39,285 nt of DNA from a virus. The notes under the pieces are model-generated. The model saw only the letters and a list, made by a program, of their open reading frames with translations, was not told the origin of the DNA and made no database searches. Positions 31,053-39,285 of the stretch are shown here, piece by piece. The stretch is taken from positions 1-39,285 of the IMG/VR virus record IMGVR_UViG_3300025131_000133; one strand, written 5' to 3'. The translations under genes were made by a program, and so were the position numbers. Position 1 is the first letter of the stretch. Each line of letters starts with the position of its first letter.

Positions 31053-34001
31053 ATGGCAGAACAGGTATTCAGAAGCCCAGGATTCTTTCCTCGTGAAGTA
31101 GATGTTGCTTTCAAAGTTTCAGCACCAACAGGCATACCTGCCGGTGTAATAGGAACTGCAAAGAAGGGGCCCGCATTTGCACCTGTTCTAATAAGTTCGT
31201 TCAAAGACTTCGTAAACAAGTTCGGTGAGATTGATGGTACAAGTTTTGCACCATACGCTGTCAAAGAATTTTTAAAGAATGCAAATTCTTGTGTTTTCGT
31301 TAGAGTTTTGGGCGCAGGTGCAAATAAGACACAAGGTGATATAAACACAACAGATAGTAATGGTACAGTTAGAAACGCCGGCTTCTCTGTGCTTCGTGGA
31401 ACAGCTGTGAAGCTAAACAGTGTAACTGATCCAATCGGTGGTACATTCTTCTTAGCTGCAACACATAGTGAAGGTGATTCAACAAACTTCCCACTTCTAA
31501 CTGAAGCCGGCGCTAGTGTTAGTGACACGTCAAACGCACTATTTGTTAGAGCAATGATATTTGCAGAGCAAGCAACAAATATCACAGTTGGCGCATATGA
31601 TCAAAAGCATGCAACTATAGTGACAGGAACTTCAGCAGAAGTTGATGCTGACGACCTATTCAAGATATATGTTTCGTCATCAGTGGATGGCACATCATTT
31701 GCTCAAGATGATGGAATTTTAGGTCTACGAGTATATACTGCATCACTTAACCCAAATAGTGTGCATTATATCAAAAATGTATTAAATACAGACATTGCAG
31801 AACTAGATGCACAAAAGCATGTATTATGGGCAAGCTTTGATGTTGATAATGAAGTTGCATCAACTTCAGGAAAGCGTGTTTCAGTAGTATCAGGAACAGC
31901 AGTAAACAATTCAAATGGTACTGCATTTGGTGATGCATACGGAACATTCAAGACACGCTTTACTACACCAACAACTCCGCATATCATATCACAACCATAT
32001 GGTACAAAAGAATATGACTTATTCAAAGTAGAATCAATCTCTGATGGCGCTTATGCAAATAATAAATACAAAGTTACTATTGCAAACTTGAGAAAGTCTA
32101 CATCACATGAAAAAGCATTTGGTACATTCACACTACTAGTACGTGACTTCAATGATTCAGATGAAAGCCCAACTGTACTAGAATCGTACCCAAATGTTGA
32201 TTTAAATCCGGATTCAGCAAACTTTATTGGTAGAAGGGTTGGTGATCAAAAACTTAAGTTTGACTTTGATCAAGTAGATGAAAATGAACGTCGCGTTCGT
32301 GTTGAGGGTTCATATCCAAATATCTCAACATTGATACGTGTTGTATTATCATCTGAATTAGTTGATGGTCTAGTACCTGATGACGCATTACCATGTGGCT
32401 TTAGAGGGTATGAATTATTAAAGACCACAACAAATGAACGTGATTCTGGTGGTACAAGCAGAATAACAGGCGGAAAGATTGGTGGGGAACATGACTTTGG
32501 TCCTTGGATTTTACCCCCTATCTTAATGCGTAGAAAGATAACAAAGAATATAATTGGTAGCAATAAAGAGCGTGCAGACAAAAGACTGAACTGGGGTGTA
32601 CAATTTAGTAGAGTTTCTGGTTCAGCAACTAGACCAAACAGGTCAAGTAAACCAAGTGGTATTGATGCATTTGCTAAGTTCTTAGGTATTAGAGATTTTG
32701 ATATGCTTATAACTGGTAGCTCTGCAGATACATTTAACAATAACAAATTTACACTTGACAAAGTTAATACACGTGTTGGAACTACATCAAACCTGACTAC
32801 ATCAAGCTTAAATGATGTAGTGAAAGACTTCTTATATGAAAGAGATAAAGGGTTCACACATAAATCATTAGTTGATGTATTAATGGAGCCAATTGATTCT
32901 AGCGGAAATATTGATGTGACCTTTAATAGGTTCTCATCAATTGCGCAGTTCAACTTATTCATGTATGGTGGATTTGACGGTGTTGATTTGACAAGTAAAG
33001 ATGAAACAAGAATGAATGACAAAGCTTCATCAACTGCCGCCGGCGGACGAGCTGCCGATGGATTCTCAAATAGCACACTAGGTGCAAATCAAAGTGGCAC
33101 AGATTTAGATAATACAGCAATTCAGTCATTTAGACGTGCAGTTGAAGCAGTCTCAAATCCTGATTCTGTTGATATCAATATACTTGCAATACCAGGTATA
33201 AGAGAGCCACTTGTAACTGACTATGCGTCAGCTAAGACAAAAGATAGATTCGATTCATTCTACATAATGGATGTTGAGAATTTTGATAAAGATAGCAATC
33301 GCTTATTTGATGATCGTACAGTAAAACCTGAGATCAAGAGCACAGTTGATCAATTCTTGACTAGAGGTCTAGATAACAACTTTGCTGCAACATATTTCCC
33401 TGACATAGTCATTGAAGATGATGATACAGGTAGACGTGTAACTGTCCCACCTTCGGTATCAGTATTAGGTGCGTTAGCATTTAATGATAAAGTTGGCCAA
33501 CCGTGGTTCGCTCCGGCAGGATTCAACAGAGGTGGAATTGGAAACGCAAAAGATATTGATGTTCGATTGGATTTCAATGACAGAAACACGTTACATGAAG
33601 CATCGATAAATCCAATTTCACGCTTCCCAAGAGAGGGAGTAGTAGTGCTTGGGCAAAAAACTCTTCAAGTAGCACAAAGTGCACTAAATAGAGTAAATGT
33701 TCGAAGATTACTTATTGAGGTTCGCAGAGCAGTGAAAAATGTTGGTAATAGGATTCTATTTGAGCCACATCGACAATCGACAATCAATCGCTTTAAAAGC
33801 TTAGTGAATCCTATTCTTGAAAGAATTCAAATTCAAGCAGGAATTAATAGATTCAAAGTCGTAATTGATGAGACGACAACTTCTGTTGAAGATATAAATA
33901 ACAATACTTTGCGAGGCAAAGTATTTATTGTACCAACAAAGACTGCAGAGTTTATTGCTGTTGACTTTATTGTGACAGAAGCAGGCGTACAATTTGAGTA
34001 A
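31053..34001 (+). CDS. gp18: Tail sheath protein 1 (gp18-like)
   Basis: A 982-residue contractile-sheath protein (T4 gp18: 659). Start fixed by AGGAG about 14 nt upstream. Typical N-terminus 'RSPGFFPREVDVAF' (7-20), then 'GVIGTAKKGPAFAPVLISSFKDFV' region (32-55). The C-terminal region is the conserved sheath core: 'PSVSVLGALAFNDKVGQPWFAPAGFNRGGI' region, 'LGQKTLQVAQSALNRVNVRRLL' region, 'RFKSLVNPILERI' and 'VVIDETTTS', which form the inter-subunit mesh. The extra length is in the central, externally exposed domains. Contracting sheath subunits drive the tube through the host envelope. It is followed by a closely related second sheath gene. Confidence 0.95.
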   Translation: MAEQVFRSPGFFPREVDVAFKVSAPTGIPAGVIGTAKKGPAFAPVLISSFKDFVNKFGEIDGTSFAPYAVKEFLKNANSCVFVRVLGAGANKTQGDINTTDSNGTVRNAGFSVLRGTAVKLNSVTDPIGGTFFLAATHSEGDSTNFPLLTEAGASVSDTSNALFVRAMIFAEQATNITVGAYDQKHATIVTGTSAEVDADDLFKIYVSSSVDGTSFAQDDGILGLRVYTASLNPNSVHYIKNVLNTDIAELDAQKHVLWASFDVDNEVASTSGKRVSVVSGTAVNNSNGTAFGDAYGTFKTRFTTPTTPHIISQPYGTKEYDLFKVESISDGAYANNKYKVTIANLRKSTSHEKAFGTFTLLVRDFNDSDESPTVLESYPNVDLNPDSANFIGRRVGDQKLKFDFDQVDENERRVRVEGSYPNISTLIRVVLSSELVDGLVPDDALPCGFRGYELLKTTTNERDSGGTSRITGGKIGGEHDFGPWILPPILMRRKITKNIIGSNKERADKRLNWGVQFSRVSGSATRPNRSSKPSGIDAFAKFLGIRDFDMLITGSSADTFNNNKFTLDKVNTRVGTTSNLTTSSLNDVVKDFLYERDKGFTHKSLVDVLMEPIDSSGNIDVTFNRFSSIAQFNLFMYGGFDGVDLTSKDETRMNDKASSTAAGGRAADGFSNSTLGANQSGTDLDNTAIQSFRRAVEAVSNPDSVDINILAIPGIREPLVTDYASAKTKDRFDSFYIMDVENFDKDSNRLFDDRTVKPEIKSTVDQFLTRGLDNNFAATYFPDIVIEDDDTGRRVTVPPSVSVLGALAFNDKVGQPWFAPAGFNRGGIGNAKDIDVRLDFNDRNTLHEASINPISRFPREGVVVLGQKTLQVAQSALNRVNVRRLLIEVRRAVKNVGNRILFEPHRQSTINRFKSLVNPILERIQIQAGINRFKVVIDETTTSVEDINNNTLRGKVFIVPTKTAEFIAVDFIVTEAGVQFE

Positions 34002-34014
34002 AGGTGATATAAAC

Positions 34015-34059
34015 ATGATCAACATTATAATTAAAAAAGAACTAGGAGAACGTTTATAA
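34015..34059 (+). CDS. Possible 14-codon mini-ORF before sheath 2
   Basis: AAAGGTGAT (about 34000-34008) precedes ATG 34015, which opens MINIIIKKELGERL; its stop (34057-34059) touches the sheath 2 ATG at 34060. The sheath 2 ribosome-binding site (AGGAG) lies inside it. Such a frame could couple translation to the upstream sheath, or the Shine-Dalgarno-like match may be chance. Low confidence as a gene. Confidence 0.2.
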   Translation: MINIIIKKELGERL

Positions 34060-37020
34060 ATGGGAGAGCAGGTATTTAAAAGCCCTGGAGTATATTCACA
34101 AGAAATAGACCTTTCATTTACTGGCCCAAAAGAACCATTCGGTACACCGGCGGGAGTAGTGGGCACTGCAGAGAGAGGTCCTGCATTTGTACCAGTAACG
34201 TTAGCATCATTTAAAGATTTTGTTGACACATTTGGTAAAGTAGATGGAAAGTCGTTTGGCGCATATGCTATTCAAGAGTGGTTAAGAAATGCACAGTCAG
34301 CTGTGTTTGTTAGAGTTTTAGGTGCAGGTGATGGCAAACAACGTGAATCGTCAGCGTCAGATAGCACTAGTAATAATGGGCGTGTTAACAACGCAGGATT
34401 TGTTGTTGGCGGTGGAACTGTAATTGAAACAAATTTAAATAATCAATTAAATAGAAATCGTGACCTTGCTAGTGATGCAGTTGCTGCCGGAGCAGATGGT
34501 CGTGGTAGAGTATACTTCCTAGGTGCCCTACATAGTGAATCAGCTGGCTCAACATATTTTTCTGATGCAAGTAAACAAGATGGTGTAAATGCTGTACCTG
34601 TTGTTAGAGGTGTGTTATTTGCAGCATCTGGTACATTGTTAGCATTATCTGCTAGCTCATCAGGTTCACTTGCAGCTGGTGGAACCACAGAGCCTGATTA
34701 TAGTGCAATAACTGGTACTGTTAATTTAGCAGATTCAACCTTTGTATTGCATGTATCAGGGCAAGTAAGTACTGCAACAGATTATCCACGGTGGGTAACT
34801 GCTAGCTTTAATACATCTCGTGCAGATTACTTTGGTAAAGTATTTAACAAAAATGCACTTGGGCTTAAAGATCATGGTTATATGCTATATGAAAGCTTTG
34901 ATATAAGCAACGTATTAGCTACCGTAACAGGAACTAATGTTGTTGAGGTCTCAGGTTCTGGTGTAAAAGAGCAATCAGATATCGCATTTATAATGAGTGG
35001 CGCGACTGCTCATAATGCAGGAACTGCAAACGTTCCAAACTATGAAAACTATGAAGATAGATTTACAACACCAACATCACCATATGTAATTTCACAAAAG
35101 TTTGGTGGTGCAGAACAAGATCTATTCTATGTTGAGTCAACATCAGATGGTGTCTATGCAAATGATAAATATAAAATTTCAATTGCTAATATTAAACGAA
35201 GCACAACTGATGAAGCAGATTTTGGATCATTCACACTATTGGTACGTGATTTCAATGATACAGATGATAGTCCGTTAGTTCTAGAGCAATTTGCTAATTT
35301 GAACCTAGATAGATTATCTGACAATTACATAGCACGTAGAGTTGGTGATAAGAAAGTTAAATTTGACTTTGATCAATTAGAGGGTTCACAAAAACTTCTA
35401 GTTGAAGGTGAGTATGATAATGTATCTAGATTAATTCGTGTTGTACCGTCAGCATTACTTAAAGATGGTGGAATTAATGAATCAGCATTACCAATGGGAT
35501 TCAGGGGCATTAAGCATTTAGTTACATCAGGCTCATCAACACTACAAGGTAATTTGTTAGCTGTAACGCCTGTAGAATCAAATAGTGGTAATATAACAGA
35601 GTTATTAAGTGGTGCATTCCAACCTCCAATTCCAATGCGTAAGAGCATTGCTGTGGGAACAGGGGCAAAGCAAGAACCAAACAGAAAACTATACTGGGGT
35701 GTACAATTTAATAGACCTGTTAATGTAAGTGATATTAATAAAGGAAATAAATTAGAAAATATTGCTGCATATACAAGATACTTTGGAAATGAAAGCTTAA
35801 TAGGCTTACAATCCCCACTGACAGCATCAGACACATTCTGCAACAATAAATTCTCATTAGAGAATATTCAAGTTGTAACGTCATCAGGTGGTGGTCCGGC
35901 TGATCATAATAGATTAACTGAATGGGCGTACAAGCGTGATGGAAGTGCTATTACAACTGCCGGTACACGCTCATTCGATCCTTCAAAAGATCTTAATAAG
36001 AATACTAATGTTGCGAAATTTACATTCATCTTACAAGGTGGATTTGATGGCGCAAACATATTCAATACTGAATTTAATGAATTCCAAGAAGGTGCAGCTG
36101 TAAAAGAAGCAGATATATCTGCATTACAAGTAAAGGGCGCAACAATTGGAACGTATCGTAGAGCAATAGATATTATGTCTAATCCGGATGATGTTGATAT
36201 ATCATTGCTAGTAGTGCCAGGTCAAACTGAGCCACTGGTAACTGATTATGCAATTGAAAAAACTGAAGAGCGCTTTGATGCCATGTATATCATGGATCCA
36301 AGGCTACTTGACAGTAATAAGAACACAGTTACTGGTTCTAGTCAAAATGTATCAGTTGCAGAAACTGCGAATGACCACGCAACAAGAGGTTTAAACACTA
36401 ACTTTGCCGCGTCATATTTCCCGGGAACTACAATATTTGATTCAGTGAACAATAGGCTTGTAGATGTTCCATCATCTGTATCAGTACTTGGTGCATTTGG
36501 ATTTAATGATAAGGTCGCACAACCATGGTTTGCGGCTGCTGGATTTAATAGAGGTGCATTAGGCAATGTTGTAGGAACTCGTGTAAGTTTGAATTTAAAT
36601 GATAGAGACACATTGCAAAATGTCAATTTGAATCCAATTGCAACATTTGTTGGTAAGGGTGCAGTTATCTTTGGTCAAAAGACATTACAACAAAGACAAA
36701 GTGCTTTAGATCGCGTCAATGTACGACGTTTATTGATTGAACTTCGTAGAGCTGTTCGTAATGTTAGTAACTTGATCTTATTTGAACCTAATAGAGCTGC
36801 TACATTACAAAGATTTACAAGCTTGATCAATCCTATTCTTGAGCGAATTAAATCTCAAGCTGGTGTAGAGCGTTTCAAAGTAGTAGTTGATGAAACAACA
36901 ACTTCCGCTGCTGATGTTGAAAATAATGTCATTAGAGGTAAGATTTTCGTGCAACCCACTAAGACTGTAGAAGTTATCGCACTAGACTTCATCGTTACAA
37001 ATCAGGGCGCAACTTTCTAA
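34060..37020 (+). CDS. gp18: Tail sheath protein 2 (gp18 paralogue)
   Basis: A 986-residue sheath protein, paralogous to the upstream gene along its whole length: 'FKSPGVYSQEIDLSF' (6-20), 'GVVGTAERGPAF', and a C-terminal core ('FGQKTLQQRQSALDRVNVRR', 'INPILERIKSQAG', 'VVDETTTS') about three-quarters identical to sheath 1 by eye over about 77 residues. Central regions differ more, with insertions in both. AGGAG lies about 14 nt upstream. The duplicated pair may form a mixed sheath, divide labour between tail regions, or let the external domain vary. Nothing marks this copy as decayed: the frame is intact and the C-terminal core complete. Confidence 0.94.
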   Translation: MGEQVFKSPGVYSQEIDLSFTGPKEPFGTPAGVVGTAERGPAFVPVTLASFKDFVDTFGKVDGKSFGAYAIQEWLRNAQSAVFVRVLGAGDGKQRESSASDSTSNNGRVNNAGFVVGGGTVIETNLNNQLNRNRDLASDAVAAGADGRGRVYFLGALHSESAGSTYFSDASKQDGVNAVPVVRGVLFAASGTLLALSASSSGSLAAGGTTEPDYSAITGTVNLADSTFVLHVSGQVSTATDYPRWVTASFNTSRADYFGKVFNKNALGLKDHGYMLYESFDISNVLATVTGTNVVEVSGSGVKEQSDIAFIMSGATAHNAGTANVPNYENYEDRFTTPTSPYVISQKFGGAEQDLFYVESTSDGVYANDKYKISIANIKRSTTDEADFGSFTLLVRDFNDTDDSPLVLEQFANLNLDRLSDNYIARRVGDKKVKFDFDQLEGSQKLLVEGEYDNVSRLIRVVPSALLKDGGINESALPMGFRGIKHLVTSGSSTLQGNLLAVTPVESNSGNITELLSGAFQPPIPMRKSIAVGTGAKQEPNRKLYWGVQFNRPVNVSDINKGNKLENIAAYTRYFGNESLIGLQSPLTASDTFCNNKFSLENIQVVTSSGGGPADHNRLTEWAYKRDGSAITTAGTRSFDPSKDLNKNTNVAKFTFILQGGFDGANIFNTEFNEFQEGAAVKEADISALQVKGATIGTYRRAIDIMSNPDDVDISLLVVPGQTEPLVTDYAIEKTEERFDAMYIMDPRLLDSNKNTVTGSSQNVSVAETANDHATRGLNTNFAASYFPGTTIFDSVNNRLVDVPSSVSVLGAFGFNDKVAQPWFAAAGFNRGALGNVVGTRVSLNLNDRDTLQNVNLNPIATFVGKGAVIFGQKTLQQRQSALDRVNVRRLLIELRRAVRNVSNLILFEPNRAATLQRFTSLINPILERIKSQAGVERFKVVVDETTTSAADVENNVIRGKIFVQPTKTVEVIALDFIVTNQGATF

Positions 37021-37037
37021 TGAGAATGCGTCAAGTA

Positions 37038-37058
37038 AACTAATTCAAACAATTAGTT
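37038..37058 (+). terminator. AT-rich hairpin after the sheath genes
   Basis: AACTAATT-CAAAC-AATTAGTT forms an 8-bp stem with a 5-nt loop 17 nt after the sheath 2 stop. It is low in GC and followed by AAAGATTGG, so it is at best a weak terminator. It may be an mRNA end-structure at the convergent junction with the minus-strand gene. Confidence 0.3.
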
Positions 37059-37092
37059 AAAGATTGGTTTGAAGGTAGTGAATTAGAGCTTT

Positions 37093-37805
37093 TTAGGCAA
37101 GGTGTTGCTGTAATATAGGATACATAATATGTTTCCAGCTTTTGTTTTGTAATATTGAGTATATTGATGGTCTACTAATATTATATATTTTACATAACTT
37201 ATCTACTAGTAAACTCTTGTCAACATGTTTAGATTCATAAAACTGTTTTGTATACTTTCTTATATGAACGATATTAGCTTCATTTAGTTTTGCATTTGGA
37301 TTTTTACTTCCATAATTAGCTAATGAATATTTTAATTTAATTTTATGAGTGTTACGAGCTTTCTTTATAGAAACGCTCATCTTATTACGAGATTGTATTG
37401 AATGTTTACGTCCTGTATTCGGATTATTTTTCCCTTTTTACCATACATGGGATTGTTTTTACCAATTGATAGTACACGTAATTTTTCATTTACTTCTTTA
37501 CCTAAATTGCCACCGGTTGACTTTGTTGAAATGTTATATAAGTTATCCCATTGATTTGATAAAATATAATAATCCAACCACCATTGTTCCATACATTTCA
37601 TTTCTTCAATTGAAGTACATTCTTGTATAATTTCAAATATAAATTTTTCACTTTTATATTTATTCCACGCACTTTGTAAATGCTTATTATCATGTTTATT
37701 AATTAGTAAATCATTTTTATGTGACTCAAAGCGTATTAACACATCATTTGCACGACCAATGTACTTTTTATTATTTACTTTATTTCTTATTTGATAAATT
37801 TTCAT
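37093..37805 (-). pseudogene. Frameshifted GIY-YIG homing endonuclease
   Basis: The only minus-strand gene. The 5' frame (37805-37377, 142 aa) has a GIY-YIG nuclease: 'IYQIRN' (3-8), 'KKYIGRA' (13-19), Arg25, His29 and Glu73 ('CMEQWW'), then NUMOD3 'GKNNPMYGKKG'. A second frame (37380-37093, 95 aa) continues with 'GSKNPNAKLNEANIVHI' and a helix-turn-helix ('LCKIYNISRPSIYSIL'). If one A is restored in the A5 run (T5 on + at 37427-37431), the frames join as 'GKNNPNTGRKHSIQSRNKMS', an ideal second NUMOD3 repeat. So one ancestral gene of about 238 residues has a 1-nt deletion. ATGA at the junction could allow coupled re-initiation. Confidence 0.8.
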
Positions 37806-37841
37806 TTCTTTGTTAGATTATATTTCATTTTGCTAGACACT

Positions 37842-37860
37842 TATATATATAAAATATAAG
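37842..37860 (+). promoter_or_regulatory. TATATATATAAAATATAAG promoter-like element before tail tube
   Basis: An A/T box of the same family as 13913 and 26134, followed by TATAAG. It lies in the gap between the minus-strand endonuclease start (37805) and the tube gene, so the tube would need its own promoter here. The gap 37806-37932 also has GGAGGA at 37881 and GGAGG at 37918. Confidence 0.4.
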
Positions 37861-37932
37861 CAAAGTTAACTTTGTAAGCTGGAGGATAAGACAATCGCTG
37901 AAACATTAGGAGTATCTGGAGGCGCAGCTGTT

Positions 37933-38394
37933 ATGCTCGCTAACAAGTTTGAACCAAAAAGAAAGTTTAGATGGATTATCGAGATTGAGGGTGTAGATGC
38001 GTTTTTAGCAAAAACAGCTAACAGACCAACGTACACATTTGAAGAGATAACTATTGACTGGATCAATACAAAAAGATACCTAGCAGGTAAATTTGCGTTT
38101 GAGACACTAGCGATTACTTTATATGACCCAATTGCACCCTCTGGTGCACAACAAGTTCAAGAGTGGATTCGTTTGAATTACGAAATAGTTTCTGGTCGAT
38201 CTGGTTATGCAGATTTTTATAAGCGTGACTTGACGTTGAAGCTTCTTGATGGTGTTGGAAACGTTGTTGAACTATGGGACCTTACCGGTTGCTGGCCAAC
38301 AAATGTGACTTATGGTGACTTAGACTACGCAAGTCAAGAAGCTGTTGAAATGTCATTGACATTACGTTTCGATCAAGCAATCTTACAATACTAA
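37933..38394 (+). CDS. gp19: Tail tube protein (gp19-like)
   Basis: A 153-residue tail tube subunit, similar in size to T4 gp19 (163). The protein reads 'NKFEPKRKFRWIIEIEGVDAFLAKTANRPTYTFEEITIDWINTKRY' region, then 'FAFETLAITLYDPIAPSGAQ' and 'GYADFYKRDLTLKLLDGVGNVVELWDLTGCWP', the compact beta-barrel that stacks in hexameric rings around the DNA channel, and ends 'SLTLRFDQAILQY'. ATG 37933 has GGAGG at 37918-37922. The frame also stays open upstream to 37870, and ATC 37894 has an equally good GGAGGA seven bases before it, which would add 13 residues ('AETLGVSGGAAV'). The start is therefore uncertain. It is separated from the sheath genes by the endonuclease remnant. Confidence 0.92.
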   Translation: MLANKFEPKRKFRWIIEIEGVDAFLAKTANRPTYTFEEITIDWINTKRYLAGKFAFETLAITLYDPIAPSGAQQVQEWIRLNYEIVSGRSGYADFYKRDLTLKLLDGVGNVVELWDLTGCWPTNVTYGDLDYASQEAVEMSLTLRFDQAILQY

Positions 38395-38403
38395 AATTAA
38401 CTC

Positions 38404-39105
38404 ATGAACACATTACGTGCTCTCAAAGAAGACTGGGGTTTATCTGATGAACAAGTACAAAAGATAAATTCCTGGGCCGGGATAGATTTATCAAAAGCTA
38501 TCCCATTAGGTACAGGTCAACATGGCACAGCACATGATGTTGGTAATAATCGTGTTCTTAAATTCACAGATGATGATACTGAAGCTGACGCATCATCAGC
38601 ATTAATCAATAAGCATCATAAAAATGTTGTTAACATATATAAAGTTGGCAAAATTACAACGAATATTAAACATTGGCATCCGGATCAAGATAAAAAGTTT
38701 AATGTTTATTTAATTCTTCAAGAAAAACTACAAGGTATACCTAAAGATATTGAAGATGTAATGGTGTGGTTAGTAGATAATACTTTAGGCGGTTTCGAGG
38801 GTATAACAACAGACAACTTGAAACTAGTAGATGGTGTATATAACTTTGAAAGTGATGTTGATGCATATCTTGATGAAGATTTTAATGATGAAAGAGAAGT
38901 GTTAATGAATATCATGAAACAAATATTTGATGGTATTTGGTTTTTAAAGCAACAAGGTGTTGATTTTTATGATCTCCACACTGGAAATTTAATGTTTCGT
39001 GATAGTAAAACACCTGCTATTATTGATCTTGGTGTCTCAGCTACAAACGCACCGGGAAAAATTGATATACTACAAGAATATATTAGAAAATTATTAATCA
39101 TCTAA
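38404..39105 (+). CDS. Kinase-fold protein 3 (atypical protein kinase-like)
   Basis: A 233-residue protein with a fairly complete kinase core: glycine loop 'GTGQHGTAHDV' (36-46), Lys53 in 'VLKFT', hinge-like 'YLILQEKL' (102-109), catalytic loop 'DFYDLHTGNLMF' (D190, N195) and 'AIIDLGVS' with metal Asp208 (DLG instead of DFG). All five key positions are present, so catalysis is plausible. The C-lobe after DLG is short (about 25 residues). It resembles the 1879/2675 pair in the D-x-H-x-G-N loop but has a different N-lobe and no 'GSKNDPAIY' block. It starts nine bases after the tail tube stop. Target unknown. Confidence 0.65.
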   Translation: MNTLRALKEDWGLSDEQVQKINSWAGIDLSKAIPLGTGQHGTAHDVGNNRVLKFTDDDTEADASSALINKHHKNVVNIYKVGKITTNIKHWHPDQDKKFNVYLILQEKLQGIPKDIEDVMVWLVDNTLGGFEGITTDNLKLVDGVYNFESDVDAYLDEDFNDEREVLMNIMKQIFDGIWFLKQQGVDFYDLHTGNLMFRDSKTPAIIDLGVSATNAPGKIDILQEYIRKLLII

Positions 39106-39119
39106 GTGGTTGTTTGTGA

Positions 39120-39130
39120 TATATATAATT
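39120..39130 (+). promoter_or_regulatory. TATATATAATT promoter-like element
   Basis: Same A/T box family as at 13913 and 26134, here 20 nt before the ATG at 39150, with AAGGAG (39134-39139) between as ribosome-binding site. Confidence 0.35.
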
Positions 39131-39149
39131 ACTAAGGAGCACATATAAT

Positions 39150-39285
39150 ATGCGAATACTGAAATCTGAACTTCGGAGCTTAATCAAAGAGACAATTAAA
39201 GAAGTCTATGAGATTAAGGGTGGAGAAGAATCTGAGGTTGAGTTAGATTTAGGACCAGTTCCTAGGCCTGGTGGCGATGAAGCAC
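39150..39285 (+). CDS. Leader-motif protein (3' partial)
   Basis: A gene cut by the window end; 45 codons are visible. It begins 'MRILKSELRSLIKETIKE', the clearest match to the shared leader (basic start, SEL-LI-KE). AAGGAG at 39134-39139, ten bases before the ATG, supports the start. After the leader it becomes acidic and Gly-rich ('GGEESEVELDLG'). Nothing can be said about the rest. Confidence 0.65.
   Translation, partial: MRILKSELRSLIKETIKEVYEIKGGEESEVELDLGPVPRPGGDEA

Noticed and set aside
32270-33076. Minus-strand open frame of 268 codons within sheath 1
   Set aside because: Antisense to a clearly coding sheath gene; low-complexity Ser/Leu/Pro composition and no start signal.
37349-37630. 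Plus-strand 93-codon frame
   Set aside because: Opposite the GIY-YIG gene, whose motifs are clear on the minus strand; hydrophobic composition is a by-product.
1-39285. tRNA genes, CRISPR arrays, integrase/attachment sites
   Set aside because: I looked for cloverleaf-like segments, regularly spaced repeats and recombinase motifs in the intergenic gaps and found none; with gaps mostly under 100 nt there is little room for them. A tRNAscan run would settle the tRNA point.

Overview
This window looks like a piece of a large, AT-rich, marine-type tailed phage of the T4-like myovirus superfamily. The evidence is a contiguous T4-type morphogenesis set: terminase (gp17-like), portal (gp20), prohead protease (gp21), acidic scaffold (gp22), major capsid protein (gp23), neck and tail-completion candidates, two tail sheaths (gp18) and the tail tube (gp19). 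A primase and an Mre11/Rad50-type recombination nuclease lie beside this set. Genes are almost back to back, many with 1-14 nt overlaps, and all intact genes are on the + strand. I see no tRNA, rRNA, CRISPR array, integrase or insertion sequence. The host cannot be named from the sequence.

Layout. 1-1353: end of a LamG-like structural protein. 1353-8118: a nucleic-acid block (RuvC-fold nuclease, DnaG-type primase, single-chain Mre11-Rad50 fusion, small zinc-ribbon protein) that also holds two tandem kinase-fold paralogues. 8179-9158: an Hsp20 chaperone, a striking hairpin with an extended Shine-Dalgarno in its loop, and a possible small terminase. 9201-15422: terminase, three small proteins sharing one N-terminal motif, portal, a helical protein and the prohead protease. 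15415-19984: accessory proteins, including a 989-residue LRV-repeat/Fic protein and a phage bS21 ribosomal protein. 20051-23172: scaffold and capsid, closed by a terminator. 23290-30965: two PD-(D/E)XK homing endonucleases, a YeaH/YhbH-family (DUF444) VWA protein, a trypsin-like lipoprotein, and neck/tail-completion candidates. 31053-39285: tandem tail sheaths, a frameshifted GIY-YIG endonuclease on the minus strand, the tail tube, a third kinase-fold protein, and the start of another gene with the shared N-terminal motif.

How it may work together. The structural genes build the head, neck and contractile tail. Interspersed are proteins expected to act on the host: three kinase-fold proteins, a Fic-type nucleotidyltransferase, a YeaH-type stress protein, a secreted-type protease, bS21 and Hsp20. 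A short basic amphipathic N-terminus ending in Leu/Ile-x-x-x-Glu or Leu/Ile-x-Glu recurs on several small head-module proteins, and looser versions begin the kinase-fold and Fic proteins. It resembles the T4 capsid-targeting peptide, which the gp21 protease cleaves. The main hypothesis from this window is that several of these proteins are packaged in the head, processed by the protease at 14790-15422, and delivered with the DNA. That is inference; the motif, the protease and the matching capsid cleavage site are visible in the sequence.
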